Shown: positions 18,876 through 29,662, numbered from the stretch's first letter. The stretch is DNA of 64,000 nt from Nothopassalora personata (GCA_033816765.1 CM066298.1:1426001-1490000); one strand, 5' to 3'. Notes: generated from the sequence alone by a model not told the origin. A program made the numbers and translations.

Positions 18876-21611
18876 ATGGCGCCGAACAAAGGAAAGGAGA
18901 GCCTCCTGGAGCTGTGCAATCGAACTGTCGCTCTCGGTAACAGCATTGCTGTACATACTTTGGAATACCTCAGCATCGCAAAGGCTCCTCGCCATGGCTT
19001 CAAAGAGCTCGCAGTCGAGTTCCTTGAGGCAAGCCGGTCTCTGTTCCCAGCCAAAGCAGGTCTAGCAAGATCGACTGCCAAGTTCCCCACGGATGTGCAG
19101 CAAGAACTTCGTGAGAGATTCGCGCAGACCAACAATGCCTTCACTATCATGGACCATACTGTCAACAAGCTCCTGGCCAACGAGAAGAAACAGGGATTCG
19201 CAAAGCTAGGCAAGGGCTTCAGCATGATCTTTGCAGAGAATGAGATCGAAAAGCTTCGAGTATGCCTACAACAATGCCGAGCGGCACTGAGCATCAGCGC
19301 CCTAATGTTCTCATCGGTAATCGAGGATGGAAAGCTCGACGTTGCCTCCGGCATTGGATACACAGCATTGGCAGCCATTCTAGACATCAAGGATCCAACA
19401 CACGGGAGTTCGAACTCGCAGAACTCACAAGAGAGAGCTCTTGCGGCACTATCACCAGATCGCCGCCCACTGCCTGCCGCGCCAGTCCTTTCTCCACCGC
19501 CAGTCTCTGATATGTTCGCTCCACGCATATCATCCTTAACTAGAGATATGCCGCCAGCAGGGTTCTCGGAAAGTGCGCTGATTAATACCCGACCCGATCA
19601 TCCATATCGATCTCCCACGGAGGATAGCAAGATGAGCACCATGTCCCACACATTCAGTGACCGCAGCTCCATCCTGGGCGCACCTGGTGATGCTGCGTCT
19701 GACATTACCTCAATCTTCTCGATGCAGCAAGAACACAACAACAACAACAATACCATGTCATTCCATGCTTTTGTTGATAAAGTTCCTAAGGAAGCGATTC
19801 GTGTCAAGCTCGACCCTTCGAAAGCACCAAGGTGGAGGCCAAAACACACTACTCCCAACGTGTCGGATGCCTCGAGGAAAGCACTCGCCAATGCTGTCCA
19901 GCAGAAGGATCATAAGACCATCGAGCAGCTTCTCGATCATGGTATTCCTGTCGAGAATTATCTTCTCGGCGCCGCAGTAATCAACCACGATCTCGAGAGC
20001 ATGCGCCTTCTGCTGCTGTTTGGAGCGGACACTAATGCGAAGGATAAAGACGGCTCAACTCCACTCTATACTGCAACTGGGTCATCATTCTTCGAAGCCG
20101 CGCAACTATTGATGAAGTACGGCGCAGACCCCAACATCTCTGCGGGACCTTACGGCGAGAACCCGTTCGCCGTATCGCTCACCCCGAGCAAGGCCCACTT
20201 TGCCCAGCTTTTCCTTCAGCACGGTGCGGACACAAACGCCATGGAAGAGAATGGTTGCACCCCGTTCACTCAGTCTATGAACAAGAGCACCCCGGCAAGC
20301 CTTGTTGAGCTCATGCTCGTCTACGACGCTGATCCCAACAACAAGAACATTCGCGGTGAGACACCTCTGTTCAAGGCCATCAATGCCGGTCGGGTTGACC
20401 TTGTGACGCTACTGCTCGACCACGGTGCCGACCCTAATCTTCCAGGACCCAAAATCGTGCTCTGGGCCGCAGTTCACAACCCTCAAGCGCTCGAGATCCT
20501 CCTGGAACGTGGCGCAGATCTTCGGCGAGCTCCTGGTGTCCTGGAGCTTGCCACATCGATTAACTCTCGCAAAGCCATCGACCTGCTACTCAAGCACGGT
20601 GCGGACCCTAATGCAAAGAAAGATGGCATTTACACCCCATTATGCTCCGCTATCCGAGACAACCGCGAAGATCTGGTAGACCTTTTGCTTGCCAACGGCG
20701 CTGATCCGAACTTGACTGCCCTTGAGTTTCCATGCTTCAAGTGCGTTACTTATCATCGAACACACCTTCTGCCGCGCCTTCTCGCTGCGGGAGCGAACCC
20801 GAACAGTCCAAAGGGTATCATCGAACATGCGGTCGCACACAACGACAGGGACGCCCTGCAATTCCTACTCGAGCACAACGTGGACCCCAACGCTCGCAAC
20901 AAGTCCGGCCACACAGCTTTGACGACCGCCATCAAAGACAATCGCTTGGAGATGATCGATCTCCTCCTCGCCCACGGCGCCGATCCTGGAGTACGGGGTC
21001 ACGACTGGCCCATTAGCATGTCCGTGAAGAACTCCGCAGTCCTCGCCAAGCTCCTGCCTCACATCCAGACCAACCGCATCAACAAGGGTGCCGTCGAGGT
21101 GGCCGTCGTAGCAGACCAGCTCGAGAGCGTCAAGCTTCTCCTCGCCAAAGGTGTCGACGTCGAAGAGAAGAATGGTGGTGTCTTCAGCCCTCTCACAACC
21201 TCAATCCGTGAGAACAGGAAAGACATTTTCCGCTACCTCATCGACGAAGCTGGCGCGGATCCTAATGCACCCGGCGAGCATCTTCCCATCATCAAAGCTA
21301 TTCGTCGCCATCGTGAGGATGATATGTCATATATTGAGCATCTGCTCTTCAAAGGCGCGGATATCAATTTGATGTACCGGGGATGGAATGCTGTGCTACA
21401 AGCTGTCGACAATGGTGATGTCCAGATCTTGAGGCTGTTGGCTTCCAAGGGCAATCCAGATCTGAGGGCGAGAGATGAACATGGTCGGTCTGTTCATGAT
21501 ATTATGCAAGAGCGAGGATTAGAAGAGGAGGAATCGATTCTGACGGGTGGCAAAATCCAGAGTCCGAAGATCAAGGATGCGCAGTACCAGCTGAGGGAGT
21601 TGGTGCTGTGA
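18876..21611 (+). CDS. Ankyrin-repeat protein with helical N-terminal domain
   Basis: 911 residues, single exon. Residues 1-170 form an all-helical domain (LLELCNRTVALGNSIAV; KLGKGFSMIFAENEIEKLRV), similar in character to N-terminal HeLo-like or STAND-associated modules of fungal incompatibility proteins; this resemblance is by eye only. A Ser/Pro-rich linker with a short Asn run covers about 175-320. From about 330 to 890 there are roughly fifteen ankyrin repeats with the usual LLLxHGADPNxxxxxGxTPL pattern. No NACHT or nuclease domain lies between, so this is not a full STAND receptor. Likely a cytosolic protein-interaction platform; partner unknown. Upstream is the recent Copia insertion, 1.2 kb away. 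Confidence 0.92.
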   Translation: MAPNKGKESLLELCNRTVALGNSIAVHTLEYLSIAKAPRHGFKELAVEFLEASRSLFPAKAGLARSTAKFPTDVQQELRERFAQTNNAFTIMDHTVNKLLANEKKQGFAKLGKGFSMIFAENEIEKLRVCLQQCRAALSISALMFSSVIEDGKLDVASGIGYTALAAILDIKDPTHGSSNSQNSQERALAALSPDRRPLPAAPVLSPPPVSDMFAPRISSLTRDMPPAGFSESALINTRPDHPYRSPTEDSKMSTMSHTFSDRSSILGAPGDAASDITSIFSMQQEHNNNNNTMSFHAFVDKVPKEAIRVKLDPSKAPRWRPKHTTPNVSDASRKALANAVQQKDHKTIEQLLDHGIPVENYLLGAAVINHDLESMRLLLLFGADTNAKDKDGSTPLYTATGSSFFEAAQLLMKYGADPNISAGPYGENPFAVSLTPSKAHFAQLFLQHGADTNAMEENGCTPFTQSMNKSTPASLVELMLVYDADPNNKNIRGETPLFKAINAGRVDLVTLLLDHGADPNLPGPKIVLWAAVHNPQALEILLERGADLRRAPGVLELATSINSRKAIDLLLKHGADPNAKKDGIYTPLCSAIRDNREDLVDLLLANGADPNLTALEFPCFKCVTYHRTHLLPRLLAAGANPNSPKGIIEHAVAHNDRDALQFLLEHNVDPNARNKSGHTALTTAIKDNRLEMIDLLLAHGADPGVRGHDWPISMSVKNSAVLAKLLPHIQTNRINKGAVEVAVVADQLESVKLLLAKGVDVEEKNGGVFSPLTTSIRENRKDIFRYLIDEAGADPNAPGEHLPIIKAIRRHREDDMSYIEHLLFKGADINLMYRGWNAVLQAVDNGDVQILRLLASKGNPDLRARDEHGRSVHDIMQERGLEEEESILTGGKIQSPKIKDAQYQLRELVL

Positions 21612-21898
21612 GAGGAGATATGGCCGATACGGACCCTTCGGTTCTTGGACTTCTACTATCGATTGCTCATGTGCAACGGCGTTGTGGCGGTGGACTTGGC
21701 TTGATACCCAGGTGATACCAAAGGCGTTGCAGGTTCTATGCGGATGCGAAGACGATTTGTTGACAGTATTACACGATTGATTAAGACGACTGCAGCATAC
21801 ATGATGTAACATAGCACATAGTTTCCTTATAATTTCCATCACATGGCTCTGGGCCTCGAAAAGGATTCAGACTCCAACTTGAGGTCTTACAATTGTAA

Positions 21899-22465
21899 TT
21901 GCTCCTGTCCTCCTCTGTGATCCCAGCACACAGAGGAACGGCCAAGGACCGGTCTATTCTTCACATTAGTATCCAGACCGCCAGGAGTTACATACCTCGA
22001 GATCAAGGGAGTGATTGTTCCAGATCAGCGGCACCAGCACACACAGACGCCGGCAATTCTGACTTTCTGGTCCATGATAGCTCGCTGCACGACTACCTCG
22101 ACCATGGCGGGAATCTCAGCCATCATGGCCACCTCCACAATGACCACTTCAAGCACCATAACCATGACCATGGCCATAAGCATCATCACCACCCTTCGGA
22201 TGGAGACGATCCGCCACCAGCCTCCATCGACCCATATCCAACAACTGGTAGGATGTACGGGATTCTGCCCGCAGAAGCTTACGATGATAGAGTGCGTCGC
22301 CGCCGATACGGGCCTGGAGGATTGGATCAGAGGGTGGTTGTCGTGCTTGTGGTCACTTTGTTGCTAGCGCTGGCTGGTCTTGCGTACATAGTAGTCAGTG
22401 ATTTGGGGGGAATTTCTAGGACGAATCTAAGCTACCGACCACTGAGATTGTGGGGGCAGGGGTGA
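21899..22465 (+). CDS. Possible exon of a His-rich single-span membrane protein
   Basis: An open frame encodes a strikingly His-rich segment (about 16 His within 37 residues, approximately 22090-22200) followed by an Arg-rich stop-transfer-like patch and a clear transmembrane helix (VVVVLVVTLLLALAGLAYIVV), ending in TGA at 22463-22465. No ATG lies in frame ahead of the His-rich part, so the start must be in an upstream exon I could not place, or the frame is not a gene. His clusters next to a membrane span often bind zinc or other metals; that role is inference. Alternative: a chance frame through CAC/CAT-rich DNA. Confidence 0.35.
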   Translation: MLLSSSVIPAHRGTAKDRSILHISIQTARSYIPRDQGSDCSRSAAPAHTDAGNSDFLVHDSSLHDYLDHGGNLSHHGHLHNDHFKHHNHDHGHKHHHHPSDGDDPPPASIDPYPTTGRMYGILPAEAYDDRVRRRRYGPGGLDQRVVVVLVVTLLLALAGLAYIVVSDLGGISRTNLSYRPLRLWGQG

Positions 22466-22830
22466 CCACAACTTGACCGACGCTTACTTACTTTCCTCGC
22501 CTTTTCCCTCGACAATTCTATCCCATCCTCACTCTCTTCATCCGAATGTACATACTACAGCAGCATATCCCATCGTCCTCATTATATCCTGCTTCTCCAA
22601 CACACCAAAGCTCGCTAAACAGAGTTGAAGGTGACGTCAAGCAATCCATCCTCTGCCCATTGTACCAACCAACAGGGAGGGGTGTAAACCCGGTCATCAA
22701 AAGCTATTTGTGCAAACTAAAAATGCGCTTCGTATGCTCCTGGATCGACAAGATATAGGTGTCTGCATCGTCTGCCGGGATCGTCTACCCTAGAACAACA
22801 CTTGCCACCACCACCACCACCACCACCAAC

Positions 22831-24213
22831 ATGAATCTCCCCTCAACTATGGCCCCGGATCTTCTGAAGATCATGATTGTGGGCGACTCCATGACCCACG
22901 GCGAAGAAGGAGACTGGACCTGGCGATATCGCATCTGGGAGTGGTTCCGATATTCAGCACCAGATATCAAAGTCCGGTTTGTAGGACCATATACAGGCAC
23001 TGTCCCACCGCCCAAGTCACATCCGCCCGTGCCTCCACGACTCCCGGGGGAAAGCGATCCTGATGAGCGTGATCCCATGGCAGGAGGATATGCCAAAGAT
23101 ATCTCGCCCGACTTCGACAAGGACCACTTTGCGCACACTGGACGACAGATGAAGCAGGCCAAGGATGAAATCTACTCGCAGGTCTCCATCTACAGGCCGG
23201 ACATGCTCCTGACCATGCTGGGCTTCAACGATCTCGCCTGGTTCATGAGCTCTGGTGCAGAGGAGACTCTGGAAGATACCAAGACCTTCATCGACCAAGC
23301 ACGAGCTGCAAATCCAGACATTCGCTTTGTCATGGGCAACATTCCTCAACGGACGCACATCGACAGGGACGACTTGGTTAAAAAGACATCGAAGTATAAT
23401 TCTTTACTTCACCATGCGATTCCCGAGTGGAGCACTTCGAGATCTCGCATTGAAGGCGTCGAGATAGAGCGCAGCTACGGCTACGTTCCTGATGAGTGCA
23501 AGGGAACGTTCGATGGGCTACATCCAAACGCACTAGGAGACTACCAAATTGCTTGCGCTTTCTCCCGAACACTACATCACGCCTTTGGCTTTGGTACCGA
23601 GACTTTGGCGATGCCGAAACATATTCCCAAGCGGCCTCTGCCGGTACCGTCGAATCTGAAAGCATTTGGCGCGCCCTATGGCGTAGCCTGTACTTTCGAC
23701 GCAGTATACGGCTCTCACGGCTATGATACTCGGCAACGAAGGCAAGGTGACGACCACTGGGACCAAGGGTACACAGGCATGAACCGGATCGACCACACAT
23801 TCACAAACCCTGGGGACAAGTGGGAGTTTCAAGTGAGAGCCAGTGGTGGTCTGCACGAGAAAGGCGAGTGGTCCGAGATTGTACGAGCAACGGCAGAGCG
23901 AAGTACTGCGCCACCACCGAAGAATGCGCAAGTGTTCTCTACGCCGCTGGGCTTTGAGGCGACGTGGGAACCTCTGGACGATTGCTGGGAAGTGGATCGT
24001 TACGTGGCGCTGTATCAGGATAAGACAGATAATGGCTTTCTGTGTGGTGTCGCTTCGAGAGGCACGTCTGCGAGCGTCAATGATCTGACCAAGGGGCATC
24101 GTGTGGACGTTATGGTGCAGACTTGGACCAAGGCGGGCCCTGGAGTGCCTCAACATGCTGGTACCATTGTCGTGGGGAGTGGAGTCTTCTCTCGACCTGC
24201 AAGCCGGCACTGA
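22831..24213 (+). CDS. SGNH/GDSL hydrolase with C-terminal fibronectin-III-like region
   Basis: 460 residues from the ATG at 22831, which follows a run of ACC triplets. SGNH blocks are intact: block I IMIVGDSMTHGEE with nucleophile Ser20, block III GFND (about 131-134) and block V DGLHPN (Asp228, His231). Residues about 270-450 contain two beta-rich segments with spaced Trp/Tyr (WEFQVRASGG; FEATWEPLDDCWEVDRY), resembling fibronectin-III or carbohydrate-binding modules. No signal peptide is visible, so either the enzyme is cytosolic or an upstream exon is missing. Likely an esterase acting on acylated carbohydrate or lipid; substrate unknown. Confidence 0.88.
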   Translation: MNLPSTMAPDLLKIMIVGDSMTHGEEGDWTWRYRIWEWFRYSAPDIKVRFVGPYTGTVPPPKSHPPVPPRLPGESDPDERDPMAGGYAKDISPDFDKDHFAHTGRQMKQAKDEIYSQVSIYRPDMLLTMLGFNDLAWFMSSGAEETLEDTKTFIDQARAANPDIRFVMGNIPQRTHIDRDDLVKKTSKYNSLLHHAIPEWSTSRSRIEGVEIERSYGYVPDECKGTFDGLHPNALGDYQIACAFSRTLHHAFGFGTETLAMPKHIPKRPLPVPSNLKAFGAPYGVACTFDAVYGSHGYDTRQRRQGDDHWDQGYTGMNRIDHTFTNPGDKWEFQVRASGGLHEKGEWSEIVRATAERSTAPPPKNAQVFSTPLGFEATWEPLDDCWEVDRYVALYQDKTDNGFLCGVASRGTSASVNDLTKGHRVDVMVQTWTKAGPGVPQHAGTIVVGSGVFSRPASRH

Positions 24214-24553
24214 GCATTCCGTCAACTTTGGATGCATTGCAGCGACAGCAGAAGAATAATTAGCCGTGAATACATGTGTGAAGAAGTGTGGTGGGCAACA
24301 TGATGTCGGGTGCGTCGTTGCAGTACCATTCAGCAGCAATGCTGTGTCACGTAATGGCGGAGCTGTCAGCACGACTCGTTGAAGACGAGCGCAATGCTGC
24401 TGCATGGTACACTATCACAACATGGCATGCAAATGTGTCAATGTACCCTTTGCACAGCCGTCTGTTGAGAGGGGAAGGTCGGACATGACGATGTCACGAA
24501 TTATCTTGCCACGAAACCTTCGCAATTCCTTACCTTCCCTACTCAGAGCAAGC

Positions 24554-24823
24554 ATGACCACAACACAGGCGCCCATCGAAGACATTACCACGCCTGTAAT
24601 CGCCCAATCAATGGATTTTTCGACCTATCATCAGCGAACTGACCCTACGCCTGCCTTACTCACCAAGCTGTACAAACTCCCATTCGAGGAGTGCGTACCG
24701 CCTCAACACCTCGCACAGTCCTCCCTCCCTCTGACGCTCGTACCTGTACAGCTTCGAAGAAACATACCTAGCGCCTTGTCCTGCGCAAAAAGTTTGCCTT
24801 TCACCATCAAAGTTCCACCGTGA
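24554..24823 (+). CDS. Short open frame, doubtful
   Basis: 89-codon frame from ATG 24554 to TGA 24821-24823, upstream of the small secreted protein and on the same strand. No domain or signal peptide. It may be leader sequence of the neighbouring gene or a chance frame. Confidence 0.2.
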   Translation: MTTTQAPIEDITTPVIAQSMDFSTYHQRTDPTPALLTKLYKLPFEECVPPQHLAQSSLPLTLVPVQLRRNIPSALSCAKSLPFTIKVPP

Positions 24824-24984
24824 GCTTCGAGACGACAGTATAAGCTTCACCATCGAGGAGGACTTCGGTTGCCATCAACACCATCGCCCTCTATCTCACA
24901 GACGTTGCAGCACACAACGACTGCCACGTCCGGCAGAAGAAGTGCTCACAGATCGAGACGACCCAGCGCCTCGACCTCAGAAAG

Positions 24985-25351
24985 ATGAAAATACAGGTCT
25001 TACTTCTCGCTCTCGCGACCGCGGCCATGAGCAGTCCCGTCGAGCGCCCGGTGCGCACGGGAAGTACGGCGACGACGCTGGATTCGCCAGAGCCGTTTCC
25101 AACTTTCTCCACTTACAGTGAGTTTTATTCGTGTTAGAAGTCGGCCTTTGCTAACGATCTCTCTGCAGACGAGTATGGCAAAGTATTTTCATCATTCCTC
25201 CAGGGTCTTTGATGAATTGGCACGCTGACAATAGCAGTATGGCGCGTACGGATCTTATGCCGCGGAAACATTCCCATCTCCAGCAGACAGCGAAGAGACG
25301 AGGGATGCGAAGGAGGAGAGGAGAGGCGTTGACGCAGACCATGGATTGTGA
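24985..25351 (+). CDS. Small secreted Tyr/Gly-containing protein (86 aa)
   Basis: Three exons, 24985-25117, 25169-25182 and 25238-25351, with introns of 51 and 55 nt (GTGAGT...GCTAAC...CTGCAG and GTATTT...GCTGAC...AGCAG). The spliced product begins with a signal peptide (MKIQVLLLALATAAMS) and has a Pro/Thr-rich spacer. It continues as EYGKYGAYGSYAAE, in which the middle exon supplies EYGK and the third exon supplies YGAYGSY, then an acidic/basic tail. The YGxYGxY pattern made across the two junctions strongly supports the splicing. No Cys in the mature part. Function unknown; secreted, candidate wall-associated or effector-like protein. No single unspliced frame shows it. Confidence 0.7.
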
Positions 25352-25890
25352 GGGAGATTCTGGTTGAGCAGCTGCTCTCAAGTGCAGGACACTGGCATCC
25401 CCCTCTTGCGTCAACGACGCTCGTACCATGTAGATGGATGGTAGTTATGCAATATATCCTTCGTAACGCCGACATTTTTTGGAGCTCCCAGCTAGAGACT
25501 GGCGCATTGAACATCTCCGAAGAGGTAGGACTAGAGGGAAGAGGAGATGAAATCCCAATGTGTTTTCCGATTTGGCCAATCGTGCCGTGCCGATCGATCA
25601 CAGTGACTTGCAACGTGTAGGCGTAAATTCTATCTAGAAAGCAGTAGTAGTACCATGATGCTTTTCTCGTTACAGAAGAGTGGTTCGAGAGCGAAGTTCT
25701 CTTCGCTGCACATACGGTGCTTGGACTTCGACTTGCAGCCCGGAGGTGCTTGCAAGTCAGACTGCGCACTATGTAAATATGTCATTGCCGGGGTTTTGGT
25801 GTTTTGCGCGAGTTTTGAAACGGAGCTGGTGTGTGCCGTCGAGATGCATGAGCATACGAGCCGAATTGATGCTGAAGCCTGAGCCATCGC
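25352..25890. other. Convergent spacer
   Basis: About 540 bp between the secreted-protein gene and the convergent Argonaute-like gene. No recognisable gene. Confidence 0.5.
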
Positions 25891-27705
25891 TCAGACGTAG
25901 AACATGCTGTCAGTGACGGCCGGGTGGCATGGATTGTTGCCCGCGCGAGGCCAAAAAGTCGGATGAGTGCTGAAGTGAGTCGCGACGTGCTCCATCTTCT
26001 GCTGCTCGGTTGCCTCACTGTTCAGTGTTTGTTCGAGTGTAGTGATAAGATTGCTGATGTAGCGCGCCGTTGGACGGTTGCCGTGATTTCTCACGAGAAG
26101 CGGGCGGAGCCAGACTCTGCCGCGCTCGCATAACTTGTCAGCATAGTATGCTGGGGCGGCGAGAGAGATTGGAGTGAGTGCTGTGGCATAGACCCAGCTA
26201 AGGGCGTAGGTGATCGCTTGCAGATCATCTTGGTCGAAGTTCATGCCGTTCTCGATGACGAAGTAGTGGCATGGTCGAGCTGTGCCTTGGAGTGCTGAGT
26301 GACCCTGGAGGTAGAAGTCGAAGTAGTGCGGTGCACGAATTGCCGGATCGTCGACGACTAAGCCAGTGTTGAAGTTCATGTTTCTGTCGTAGTGCTGAAG
26401 CTCTTCGGCGCTGAGTTCCTTCTTCTCAGCTGGTGGATAGAATCGAGTCTGGTGGCGCTTGGTGCAGACGACCACGGTGATGGCCACCTGAGCATCTTGA
26501 CCGCCGACTGCGGTGTAGGCAGCCTTGATGGCGTTCAATTCTTGTTGCTTGACCATGACGAACTGGCTTTCGCTGACGCCGTCGCGGTAGTACAGAATGC
26601 TACCTGGGAGCTCGCCTTTGTGCTTTGACTTCCAGTATCTGAGTCTCTCGATCATCATGCCCTGCATGTCAAGTATGGTCTATGAAGTGTTAGTGGAGAA
26701 TACCTAGGGTAATGGGGAGAGTCTTACCTCTGTACGGCTAGCCTGTAGTCTCATTGAGCCTGGGAACTGCACACAGTCTTTGTCCTCGCTCGCAACTACA
26801 GCAGCAATGGAAGGGCAGTATTCGATACTGGATGGACCTGGATGAGTGACATCGGCCCCGACGACCATGGTACCTGTCTTGTCAGCCCAGTGCAAATGAT
26901 CCTGGAAGTTTTGGCCCAAAGTGTGATTCTTGCCGCCAAGCGTTGCGTTGAACTTCAAGGCCAGGTTACCTTGGAAATCTGCTCTGGCAAGGCCCCTGAT
27001 CGCATTATTTTGAGTGACACAAATGGTGTTGATACCCTTCTCAAGCTCGCCCCAAGTCTTGACCTCTGAGTACATGTTGTAGTCTTTGCGCGGAAGGATG
27101 ACCAGTACTGTACGGATTGTGGGTTGCTTGAAGCTGTCGTAGGCAGCAGTCAAGTGAGCCGAGCCTGCATTCTGTGCCCCTGCCACCTGGGCACCATTAC
27201 AGGTCACATCATAGTTGTTGAGGGATCGAGCGAGTCCGTTGAGCGTCGATTGCTGCTGAGCTGGAGTATCGCCGAAGTTCGCATCTGCTACAATGATGAC
27301 AAGGAGTTTGGTCAAAGGGCGTCCGATCTGAAACTTCTGGCCTCTCAAATCCCATCTCCCGCTTCTCATTCGCTGCTGATCTGGGGACTTATTGTTGCGG
27401 TACTGTAGCTGAGGAAGTGGGATAACTCTGCCAGAGGTACGCACCAGTTCACCCCGAGTGGGGTGGTTGCCTGCAATCTGCATAACACGTTGCGGAATCA
27501 ATGCGTTGCGCTGAAGAAGATGGAGGCCAGCACCTTCGAGAAGAGCCACATTTTGGAGCGGAGCAAGACGCGAGTGGCTGGACATATGCCCCCTTGTCTT
27601 TCTTGTCGTCGATATCGATCTTCGGCTGGCCATCATCGTTGAGCTGAAGACCGATCTTGACCGGCTTGTCGTCCGTTCCAGAGATGTCCGTGCGATGCAT
27701 AGCAT
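25891..27705 (-). CDS. Argonaute-like protein with MID and PIWI but no N/PAZ region
   Basis: Two exons, 27705-26728 and 26679-25891, joined by a 48-nt intron (GTAAGA, CTAAC, ATAG) that restores SRTE-TILDMQGM. The frame encodes the L2 linker (RVIPLPQLQYRNNK), a MID domain with a 5'-phosphate pocket signature (YSEVK, CVTQ, LALKFNATLGGKN) and a complete PIWI domain. Slicer residues are all present: Asp in VVGADVTHPGP, Glu in SRTE, Asp in YYRDGVSES and Asp in PAYYADKLC. No N domain or PAZ is readable in any frame upstream, where only about 0.5 kb of suggestive sequence precedes the next gene-free region. A C5/G5 run at 27589-27593 marks a possible frameshift that would connect an upstream KIDIDDKKDKG segment. 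Candidate starts are the ATG at 27705 or at 27585 (about 548 aa). Either a truncated Argonaute or a decaying quelling-type gene. Confidence 0.85.
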
Positions 27706-29662
27706 TGATCAGCTGGCCATCCCTTGGCGAAGCTGTGGACTTGTTGTGTTTGGGATCCTTGATGTTTTGGTTTCAAGACATTGTGTTCTGGTATTCTGGG
27801 TCCTTGAGTTTGGTTGTTGATATCGAATCGAGCTTCCAGACGAGATGTGGGCTTTGATATAATTGCTCGGCCCATCGATCCGGGCTCCTAGATCTGTTTG
27901 TGCGACATCTGTGAGCCCAATGCAGATGTCTCGCAGCTGTAGTGAAGACTGTCTATCGCTAGAGGAGACTGCCGCGAAACTTGTCTCGTGCATGTTGAAC
28001 AGAGAAATGTAGCAAGAAAGCTTCCATGCAGGTAAGGTGATACTGCGAAGCTTGCTGCAGCAGGGCAGCCTGGTAGAGATTTAGCGTGTCTTGCTCGCAG
28101 CACGTTGTCTTCCCTTCACGCTAGAACAAAGGCCTGCAGGTAGGCCGCTACCCGTGGCACATGTAGCCTTGTGAGTCAAGCGCTGCTATCCGACACCCTG
28201 ATCCAGCCAGCATGACGTGTGGCGCCAGATGCCAAGATTGAGTGCTCTGACCTCGAGACAGGCTTCTCGGAATGTGGCACTAGCATGGGTGTCTTTCCTA
28301 AACAAACCCAAGAACATGCACTGGCCGCACACCGACGCAATGTAGCTGCCTACGGGCCTCCTTGGGCAAGGTCAGTGCCAAGCAGCGTGTCCCGGCCTCT
28401 TCATGTTCTCAAGGCCAACGCTTGTGCTCTGTATCCTGTGCTAAATTACAGCAGTACATGATGGTGGTCGCCATAGCCAAGTACGAGGTCCAACTGGTTG
28501 CAATGCAGCGCTGAAGATGATGAAGGGCCGAATTCTGGTGGCACAGGGCGAGGTAGTCGCACTTTGCCGTTTGTCCCGTGGTCTTGCTAAGGCTGCGTGC
28601 ACCAACGGAGCAGATACTGTGGAAGACAGATCGAGTAGCGTCGATCTCATATCTTTCGTCTCGAAGACCATTCCTTTGAGGACGACCGAGGGCCCAGTAT
28701 GATGCTACTTCTCAGACCCAAAGTCCGCAAATGGTAATATCTGATCTGCCACGAACGTCATACAGTGCTCGAACAATCGTCGCTCTTGAGTTGCAAGACA
28801 AACCGGAGCTAATGGTTTGTGAGGCCCGGGAATGCACCAACGGGAACGAGCTCGCCCATGTATACGCTGTAGCGCTTCGTCTCCTGCGTGATCTGACTCG
28901 GTGTTGGTCTCTTCGATGCAGTTCCTGCCACATGGTGAAAGAAAAGACAGAGAATCAACCGATTGCCCGAGATTCCCAAGACGAGTCGATGTCATGCAGA
29001 TGTTGCGATACCTCGTCGTTCGTCAGTCGCAGATATAGGTCCGGATGACTTTCCGCTGCAGGACGCTTCCGTGAATATTGGACGCCAGGCGGGACGTCGA
29101 ATCGAAAGCAATTATCCAGAATAATCGAGTCCCGCAGTGATGCATCTATTACAGATTGACGCGCATCGGACGCGGCGCTTTCGGCATGTCCAGCATCCCT
29201 TGAAGCTGCGCGAGCGTCGACTGCTCATCTCGATCGTTGGCAGTTGTCAGCTGCGTATCCTGACATGCGACGAGCAGCAATGGCCGTCTAAGCCCGAGTG
29301 GACCGGGTGAAGTGGTAGAAGGTTGACATGATGCGAGGTTGAGGTTACTGGCGGGACGTGGTTCGTTGCGACTCCCCAGTCTCAGAAGCCGTAGTCAGCA
29401 TTATACTCTAGGCTTTGCCTCTCCCCAGGTTCACCAACATGACCCTTGCCCTAGTCAGGCTGTAAGTAAAGCTTGTCATATCATTGGCGGCGCGCGTGGG
29501 CACGTTGCCCGGCATTATGGACATACTCTATGCTACAACATTCATCATGCAACACAACCAGGTCGTCACCCCAAGCTCGAATGACCCCGATCCTGAAAGC
29601 TATAAAGCTTGCACAAACCCGACTGCCAGGCAGATGGCCCACCAGCGCCAGTTACCTCCGCT
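27706..29662. other. 2-kb interval without recognised gene
   Basis: Only short open frames without family features. The part nearest 27706 has broken frames that may be the remains of the Argonaute 5' region (a charged stretch IDIDDKKDKG is readable at about 27590-27620). Confidence 0.45.
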
